DNA of 64,000 nucleotides, from contig NC_090952.1 of NCBI RefSeq assembly GCF_040807025.1, positions 24,921,068 to 24,985,067 on the forward strand, written 5' to 3'. Below the pieces are notes generated by a model. The model searched no databases. It saw only the letters and a list, made by a program, of their open reading frames with translations, and was not told the origin of the DNA. The stretch comes from Struthio camelus. Taxonomy: Eukaryota; Chordata; Aves; Struthioniformes; Struthionidae. This document shows positions 59,601-64,000 of this stretch, one piece after another (the stretch's first letter is position 1; each line of letters opens with the position of its first letter). The position numbers and the translations under genes were made by a program.

Positions 59601-62093
59601 TGTATGTGGTTGAGTAATTTATGTTTCAAAGTTTTTATGAATTTCATAATCTATTTTTTTGGAAAGCTTATACAATAACTGTGTAACAGCAGACTTTGTG
59701 TGACTGGTGTGAACCATAAGTACTCAATTAACTGCAATACTTACACTAATGTGTTATGACTATATGTACAAATTTCTTTTTAAGGATTAGGTATGAGCAT
59801 AAATAAGAGTCGTTTGGTTGATGATTGATCTAACAAAATAGAAAATTCTGGATTTAATGAGCTGTAATATGGACAGAAATGGTTGCTGGACTCTTTGCGC
59901 CATTAGCACCACACTCAAAAGAGCATAACTTCAGAACTGGAGCCGCACACGCTTTCATTTTGCACGCTCCATTTTGTATTTTATTTTATTTTCTCTAAAA
60001 CAGATCATATTTTTAATACAACTGTAGCTTTTTTTTTCTTTTCCAGCTAAATGAATTATTTTGCATTGAATTCCTTAGTCTATGGAAGTTTGTAAAGTCA
60101 TATTAATTTACACATTTACAGTTTTCTTGAACTGATAATTTAAATTCCTAGCTCCATAGGAAATTCGTAGTTCTGACTGGACTCGTAACTACTAACCTGA
60201 CATAATGGACTTACTTATCCTTCTCTATCTTCAGTTTTGAAAGTGGAAATTTTTAAAAAGATTGTTCTTTTTTTTTTTTTTTTACAAAGTATTAAAATAT
60301 ATTTGAACATAACTGGAAAACTTAATAAATTCAAACGTCAATTATATACATGTTTCAGGAACCAGTTTAGCTAAAAAGCATATGTATGTTTGGCATTATT
60401 TGGAATAACTTTTCCCAAGGCCTCATATAATGAGTTTGTTTTAAAAAAAAAAATGTAATGACCTTTATTACATAGAGTCATCAAATGTACACTGCTAGTC
60501 AGTTGTGGTGATAGTGCTTAGGTGAGTCTTATTTATTTATTTATTAAACCCATTCTATTCTAATGGTTATATCTTGCCACAGAGCCTCTCTGAATTTCTC
60601 TTTGGCTTCATTTGAAGAGACAAGCTTAATTTAAATGGGAATTCTCCCTGAAAAGCAATGACTGAAAACCACCTTGTTTATTTTATGCCCTCTATATTAA
60701 TTTGTTTTGGTAATATTTTTTTTTTTCCTGGGTGTAATATAGTTTAATTCCTGAAAGCTCCCACAGAATTAACTTGCTGAAAATAAATCCTAAGGAGCAG
60801 ATACTGCAGACTAAATTATCTTATTTTACGGGTTTAACTTGTCATAATCCCATTAAATTGAGGTTCATACCATCAGAGATCTAAGCTAGAAATGAGATTA
60901 CTCCGCTCAAAGTTATCGTAATACTCATAGATGCCGGACTGAAAATCATTGATTCTTTAAAATTAATTATTGTACTGCCCTGTGTAGGATAAGGATGATA
61001 AGGAAATATATAATGACGGTGTCTGCTCTGTTTTACTTTCTTCCATTAAATTGTTGATGGTCTTCCAGTTCTTTCTAATTCTTAACAAATTTTAGTTCTC
61101 TCTATAATTAAACATTAGAATTCAAAGTTAAGGATTTTGGTTACTAGTCAACATGGCACTCACTTGCAAATGGTTAATTTTAAGTGTTTCTGATTGATTT
61201 GCTCTCTGATCTTTGGGGGGCACGTGGGGTGGGGTTATGCTTTAAACATTCTTATAAGTAGAGAGCTTATATCTTCTGCCTGTGTGCGTACATGCAGGGT
61301 ACTTGTTTGTTTCAGATGAGAAAACATTTCTGAATTTAAATATAAAGTTTAGGCTTTTTTTGATTGATTAAATCTTAGAAAAATAGAATTTTTGTTGGCT
61401 CATTCCTGCCTCGTTTCTTTATTTCTGCCTTAGTCTTCTCTCTTACTGTTCTGCGCCTAAAATCCCATGCCATGTGTCTCCATTTCCTCCCTTTTTTTCC
61501 TGCATTTTCTTTTGCACTTGCACTCTTCTTACTGAGCTGTCCTCTTACCTGCTCCTGCAGTCTGACTAACTTCTTGTGCTCAGTCTCTGTATCACTTCCT
61601 ATTCACTTTAGTTCCACCATCTACCTGTCTCTTCTACTCTTAGTGAACTGTGTGGCCTTTTGTTTTGAGGGCAGCATAACCTCACAAAGGTGTGAGAACA
61701 ATTAAGATGGTGTATATTTGTCAAGGAAAAGTAAGAGGAGCCTTCATTTTGTTTGGATTATGATCAGGTTTTACTTGCTTAAAATTCAAAACTTGAAATA
61801 CTACGAGAGCTGGAAACTGCATTGTTGATTTTAGTGGAAGCAGGATTGGGCTTGGGTTTCATATGTGCATAGTACACATGCATATTCTAATGTTATGAAA
61901 AATGCTACTTTAATGTTCAAAACTCTTCTTTATAGGAAAAGTTGCACGCTGAAAGTGCCGTATACTCTGAAAAGAGCCTTAACTACAAAGCTGTTGGATA
62001 AATCTGCATTTTTTTCCATTCCAGGCTTCTTAATCATTCAGCTTCAGTAAGCACGAGGAACAGACCGAAGCAGCCAATGGAATCTGAGAAATG
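29328..62093 (+). CDS. LRCH2: LRCH2, leucine-rich repeats and calponin homology domain protein 2 (5' part; gene continues past the window)
   Basis: Scaffold protein of the LRCH family. Relatives LRCH1 and LRCH3 bind DOCK-family exchange factors and influence cell-cortex and cytoskeletal signalling; by homology LRCH2 probably does the same. Twelve in-phase exons give residues 1 to about 488: Gly/Asn-rich N-terminus (about 1-26), the conserved HTVRSLDRALEEAGSSGIL segment, about nine LRRs through residue 264 (LSKNRFTEIP, LNLYHNCIKSIP, LSTLPKYLFDLPL, LVSIPEEIGKL and so on), KGKVHIFKFLSIQAC, then an acidic linker with DSGIGSDNGDKRLSATEPSDDDT and EVTDLRKIAAQLLQQEQK. The text agrees with human LRCH2 better than LRCH1 or LRCH3 (recalled). 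The calponin-homology domain is outside. It is divergent from the UIF-like gene. Start is the ATG at 29328; an in-frame upstream GTG is not a credible start. Confidence 0.96.
29740..30435. repeat. G-rich minisatellite, about 37-bp unit, in LRCH2 intron 1
   Basis: Tandem units of about GTGCAATGGGGGAGGTCGCT plus GGGGTGGCAGTGGGGGG, with alternates carrying GGATGGAGTGGGG. A two-unit block of about 72 bases with the GGATGGAG variant repeats three times between about 29860 and 30000. The nontemplate strand of the LRCH2 transcript is G-rich with many G-runs (quadruplex and R-loop prone). Open frames on both strands up to 430 codons are artefacts of the unit. Confidence 0.93.
30520..31240. repeat. 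degenerate G/TG-rich tandem repeat, about 60-70 bp units
   Basis: Recurring words such as 'GGGGAGAGGG..CCTGCT', 'CTGCGTGCAG' and 'GTGTGCATG' come back every 60-70 bases with heavy divergence. It probably shares an origin with the sharper array just upstream. The composition shifts from G-rich to TG-rich along the array. Open frames here lack any family resemblance. Confidence 0.6.
35566..35602. repeat. CT-rich low-complexity tract
   Basis: Polypyrimidine run of CTCTCTTT and CTCTCTCC words in LRCH2 intron 1. Confidence 0.85.
39296..39605 (-). mobile_element. diverged CR1 LINE fragment, minus orientation
   Basis: Contains 'gaccaaaggtctatctagcc' split by mutations from the CR1 consensus, then 'gagatgatgtgactggaact', 'catgcagtatttaagatgtg' and 'ttttctgttctgtg' in the order found in reversed CR1 copies of birds and reptiles. 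Old and heavily mutated; ends approximate. Confidence 0.7.
41503..41526. repeat. (TTTG)n microsatellite
   Basis: About five to six perfect TTTG repeats in LRCH2 intron 1. Confidence 0.9.
42195..42262 (-). mobile_element. possible CR1 remnant
   Basis: The words 'gctggatcaaagcaaaggcc' and 'aatctactctggcaaca' resemble the reversed CR1 phrase 'ggatcagaccaaaggtccat'. Too short and diverged for certainty. Confidence 0.35.
44580..45010 (-). mobile_element. old CR1 LINE internal fragment, minus orientation
   Basis: The order of phrases matches the internal part of reversed CR1: 'gggttattctgccccgggtc', 'caacttggcaccatccataaa', 'gagtgcattccctcc', 'ttgttgacatagatattataa' and 'cagtattgtcccctatttac'. 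These correspond to the CR1 reverse-transcriptase region encoding the 'hidden in the network' segment seen in many bird introns. It is strongly mutated and has no intact frame. Confidence 0.75.
46142..46286 (+). CDS. LRCH2: LRCH2 coding exon 2 (LRRs)
   Basis: The acceptor is tctttattcccag and the donor is ATTAG|gtgagt, phase 1 in and 2 out. It encodes LSKNRFTEIPPDVWLFAPL, ETLNLYHNCIKSIPESIKNL and QMLTYLNI: consecutive leucine-rich repeats with the expected LxxLxL and NxxxxIP spacing. Confidence 0.97.
46287..49104 (+). other. LRCH2: LRCH2 intron 2
   Basis: AT-rich intron with T homopolymers near 47552-47563. No recognised transposon or RNA gene. The stretch 48240-48790 is complex and not obviously repetitive; I could assign nothing to it. 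Confidence 0.7.
49105..49231 (+). CDS. LRCH2: LRCH2 coding exon 3 (LRRs)
   Basis: The acceptor is ttttctttcaag and the donor is GAATTG|gtaagt, phase 2 in and 0 out. It encodes RNLLSTLPKYLFDLPLKV, LVVSNNKLVSIPEEIGKL and RDLMEL. Identical or nearly so to human LRCH2 as recalled. Confidence 0.97.
49232..52136 (+). other. LRCH2: LRCH2 intron 3
   Basis: AT-rich intron; no exon, mobile element or RNA gene recognised. Confidence 0.7.
52137..52242 (+). CDS. LRCH2: LRCH2 coding exon 4 (LRRs)
   Basis: The acceptor is tgtattttacttag and the donor is CCAGATG|gtaagc, phase 0 in and 1 out. It encodes DVSCNELQVLPQQIGKLQSL and then RELNIRRNNLHMLPD. Confidence 0.97.
52334..52470 (+). CDS. LRCH2: LRCH2 coding exon 5 (last LRRs)
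   Basis: The acceptor is ctccattatag and the donor is GCACAG|gtaagt, phase 1 in and 0 out. Only 91 bases separate it from exon 4. It encodes LGDLPLVKLDFSCNKITEIP, ICYRKLRHLQVIVLDNNP and MQIPPAQ. Confidence 0.97.
52688..52821 (+). CDS. LRCH2: LRCH2 coding exon 6
   Basis: The acceptor is tttgtttccaaacag and the donor is GACAG|gtgagt, phase 0 in and 2 out. It encodes the LRR cap ICLKGKVHIFKFLSIQACLR and then DKKPDSLDLPSLGKRIPSQ, diagnostic for LRCH2. Confidence 0.96.
52822..54284 (+). other. LRCH2: LRCH2 intron 6
   Basis: AT-rich intron with small frames around 53578-53875 that have no family resemblance. No recognised repeat element. Confidence 0.7.
54285..54372 (+). CDS. LRCH2: LRCH2 coding exon 7
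   Basis: The acceptor is ttttttttgaatag and the donor is ACAGAA|gtgagt, phase 2 in and 0 out. It encodes MEDFYPNKNHGPDSGIGSD and then NGDKRLSATE, a Ser/Asp-rich conserved linker found in LRCH1 and LRCH2. Confidence 0.96.
54373..55399 (+). other. LRCH2: LRCH2 intron 7
   Basis: AT-rich intron with a T homopolymer around 55077-55092; nothing else recognised. Confidence 0.7.
55400..55511 (+). CDS. LRCH2: LRCH2 coding exon 8
   Basis: The acceptor is gactgtctttgcag and the donor is CAGAAAG|gtaata, phase 0 in and 1 out. It encodes PSDDDTISLHSQVSESTRE, QTLRNDNHVVGSKLDPQK. Acidic Ser-rich linker, matching human LRCH2. Confidence 0.95.
55512..55829 (+). other. LRCH2: LRCH2 intron 8
   Basis: Short AT-rich intron of 318 bases; nothing recognised beyond the splice sites. 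Confidence 0.75.
55830..55927 (+). CDS. LRCH2: LRCH2 coding exon 9
   Basis: The acceptor is tcaatcctcactag and the donor is ATGAAG|gtactg, phase 1 in and 0 out. It encodes QEVYDYIDPNAEEGAVPEQG and then DAQIGPLLSYMK. It corresponds to QEVYDFVDPNTEDVAVPEQG in human as recalled. Confidence 0.93.
56010..56077 (+). CDS. LRCH2: LRCH2 coding exon 10
   Basis: The acceptor is ttcaccatacataag and the donor is AAAAAAG|gtaaat, phase 0 in and 2 out. It encodes DRGKHPEKTQKTQRNEEWGD and EK. Less conserved than its neighbours but fixed by phase and by the GDEKR junction. Confidence 0.9.
56333..56437 (+). CDS. LRCH2: LRCH2 coding exon 11
   Basis: The acceptor is tttattttttaag and the donor is CACAG|gtatta, phase 2 in and 2 out. 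It encodes LQKEQLLPEEDDEIKEVTDL and then RKIAAQLLQQEQKH: a charged, probably helical or coiled-coil segment. Confidence 0.95.
56438..62024 (+). other. LRCH2: LRCH2 intron between exons 11 and 12
   Basis: AT-rich 5.6 kb intron. It contains the candidate cassette exon at 58359-58436 and its long upstream polypyrimidine tract. No other exon, gene or recognised transposon was found. Confidence 0.7.
58359..58436 (+). CDS. LRCH2: candidate LRCH2 cassette exon (26 codons)
   Basis: A very long pyrimidine-rich tract (about 58238-58340) is followed by an AG-free zone and the acceptor gaatacag. The next 78 bases end AAG|gtatat. Entering in phase 2 and leaving in phase 2, the exon can be included or skipped between exons 11 and 12 without breaking frame. 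It would add RRPLSYRTAFSEKLFQRTRA plus AGRAS, a basic segment. I do not recall it in human LRCH2, so it may be lineage-specific, alternatively used, or a false positive. Confidence 0.5.
62025..62093 (+). CDS. LRCH2: LRCH2 coding exon 12 (last exon in the window)
   Basis: The acceptor is tttttttccattccag. It encodes LLNHSASVSTRNRPKQPMES and EK, matching human ILNHSTSVMRNKPKQTVECEK in two overlapping parts as recalled (ILNHSTS and NKPKQ). The donor is AAATG|gtattg, phase 2. The remaining exons, including the calponin-homology domain, lie to the right of the window. Confidence 0.88.
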
Positions 62094-64000
62094 GTATTGA
62101 TATACTTTGCTGTATCACAGCTTTCAATACTTTATATTAATTGTGATATTTATTTCATATCAGTACTGCCATCTTCTGTCCTATTGTTTTAGCTGAAGAT
62201 GGACTTACACAGATAATCTGCTCTTTTAGCTTCTTTCTTTCAGGGGAAAAGTCAAAGGTGTTCTTTTGAGCCATGAAAGTTGATGCCATAAACTCATGGG
62301 TGGGTCTGATTCAGGGAGCGGTCCAGACACCTAAACATAGGCATTCAGTGGCATTTTAGATATCCTAAAGTATCCTGTCTTGCTTCCAGTTCCAGTCCAG
62401 AAGGACACATCTCCCCTGGATAATAAATAGTCCCATGCAGATGTGTTGGATACTTTGAGTTGTACGAAATGGCATTGTATCTGTGCTTAGGCATCTGAAT
62501 TTTCTACCTTGGCAGTTCTTCTGTGTTCTCATGAGCTGTCTGAAAAGTGTTGATGGGAGTGCAGCCTGTAAAACCTTTTAGTTTTGGTGGGCAACGTGTC
62601 AGTGAGGAATCCCCTTTTGATAGTCTGTGTAACAGAAACAAGCCTCTTAATACCATTGTCCGCAGGAGCTGTGCGCGTATCCTGTGCTGCTTTTGTGAAT
62701 GTGAAACAGGAGACGGGGCAGAGCTTTGTCTCTAGGAAATCAGGAAATAACAGCTTCCTTTTGCTGCCCATACGAGTGAGAGAGAACCTTGCAAGTTTTT
62801 GGCTTCCTCTTCCTTAAGGAATCCTAGGCCAGTTCTTGGAATCAGTTTGGTCAAGAAATAATCTTCTGACTCTTCAGCCGGAGGGGGGAGAGGTGATTGA
62901 CTGCTGCCTGGAGAGAACTCCATCCATGCAGCGAGGGAGGGCTTCTGTGACTTTTGCCAGCCTCAGTGTCTTTTAAAATCCGCACCTTCGAAAGACTCTC
63001 TGTCTACCTGTGTTCAAACCCCAGTTCGACTTTGAATCTGGGAGATGAGAGCCCATAGTTATTGCTGGTGTTGCTAGAGAGCGCCGTGGGTGGTGACTGC
63101 TCTCTACAGTGCTGTGCAGTCCAGGTGTAGATCAGGAAAACACTCATCCAAACAGAAAAGTGAAATATCAAGACAGTTTCCATGTGATGCATCCTATTTT
63201 GGCTATATTCTCTCTCATTGGTATCTGAGACTTTGAAAAATCGCCTCTCCTGTGGTTACATGAACAATGCTGCAACTGTTACACATCTGCACGTGAAGCG
63301 TTCCTGTCCTCGGTTACTTACCCTACAGTTTCTGTTCTTTGGGATGTTGTCACCTGCTGTAGAGCACAGCTATGTCAAGCTTCACGTTACAGGGGAATCC
63401 AGGGAAGGTTACATTTGCCTTACGCTGTTTTTTACCTGAAACAAATAGCTCTGAGGTTTTTTTAGGATTTTTTGTTTGTTTTTCCTTTTTAAAAAAAAAC
63501 ACATTTTGTGTGAGGTGTGTGTAGAAGGTAAATGTCACAGACTACTCGTTACTTCATTGCACTGATGTGTAGGAGCCCTAGTCACTGGGAAAGGTACATA
63601 CAAATAGAAGAGAAAGGCTGTCACACCCCTGAAGAATGTCCACTCGTGAAAACATGTCATAGTGAATAGATACCAGCACGTATCAACAGCAGAAATGAAT
63701 TATCTGTTGCAGCAGTTCCTGGAATTCTCAACTAGATCACTTATCGCGGTAACGGACATCGTTCAGCCAAATTCCCTATGCCAGAGAGCTGACAGCTTTA
63801 AAATGTAGGATTATTGATTTAAGGTAAACAGAAAGGAAAAGGAAGGAGAAGGAATGGAAGGTAACAGGAGTTAAGAAAGTCAGTCTTACTTTATGTGCCT
63901 TTTTGCTCTCCGTTAAGAATTTATTACGATTGATCAGGGTGTTAGGATCTTCTTGCATTCAGTCCCTGCCTTTTAGCCCTTTGGTGTACCTCACAGCTTC
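62094..64000 (+). other. LRCH2: LRCH2 intron 12 (partial)
   Basis: No further LRCH2 exon (expected text near VSADE...NSPLSPLTWQP) is visible before the right edge. No other gene or recognised mobile element was found. Confidence 0.65.

Noticed and set aside
62584-62817. 77-codon frame as a possible next LRCH2 exon
   Set aside because: It does not resemble the expected LRCH2 segment and has no suitable phase-2 acceptor giving that text.
1-64000. tRNA, rRNA, CRISPR arrays and bacterial-type operons
   Set aside because: I saw no cloverleaf with box A/B motifs, no rRNA-like block and no direct-repeat/spacer pattern. The tandem arrays are minisatellites without unique spacers. A computed scan could still find a small RNA that I missed.

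Overview
The window looks like a chromosome segment from a bird, or less likely another sauropsid. It has large introns with GT-AG splice sites, CpG-island promoters, fragments of CR1 LINEs as the only recognisable transposons, and several GC-rich minisatellites. There is no bacterial-style gene packing. Almost all long open frames are stop-free runs through minisatellites or CpG islands and are not genes. The real coding content is two multi-exon genes in head-to-head orientation, which I assembled by hand from splice sites and codon phase.

Left gene (minus strand, 19953 to 7856): nine coding exons join in phase to give a predicted 306-residue, Arg-rich protein of the UIF/FYTTD1 family (UAP56-interacting mRNA export adaptors). 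It has the N-terminal UAP56-binding motif MSLDDIIK and a C-terminal LTLDERF motif. A poly(A) signal lies 58 bases after the stop.

Right gene (plus strand, from 29328, running off the right edge): LRCH2, a leucine-rich-repeat and calponin-homology scaffold. Twelve conserved coding exons are visible (about 488 residues: Gly-rich N-terminus, the whole LRR block, and part of the central linker). An additional, phase-symmetric 78-base candidate cassette exon lies at 58359-58436. The calponin-homology half is beyond the window.

Layout: 1-3.2 kb, intergenic with two tandem-repeat arrays (TG-rich at 0.8-1.4 kb; 19-bp unit at 2.35-3.18 kb). 3.4-7.8 kb, CpG-rich DNA with a CR1 copy and no supported coding exon; it may hold the 5' end of the next gene to the left (PLS3 by human synteny, inference only). 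7.8-20 kb, UIF-like gene. 20.0-21.7 kb, C-rich minisatellite directly upstream of that gene. 21.7-29.0 kb, intergenic. 29.0-29.6 kb, LRCH2 CpG-island promoter and exon 1. 29.7-31.2 kb, two G-rich minisatellites at the start of intron 1. 31-46 kb, AT-richer intron 1. 46-64 kb, the remaining visible LRCH2 exons.

The most interesting result is comparative. In human, LRCH2 at Xq23 neighbours LUZP4, a UAP56-binding export adaptor, and its paralogue LRCH3 at 3q29 neighbours FYTTD1. Finding a clear FYTTD1-type gene beside LRCH2 here suggests that mammalian LUZP4 is the diverged descendant of a second FYTTD1-family gene, duplicated together with the LRCH gene. All comparisons to other species are from memory; no search was run.
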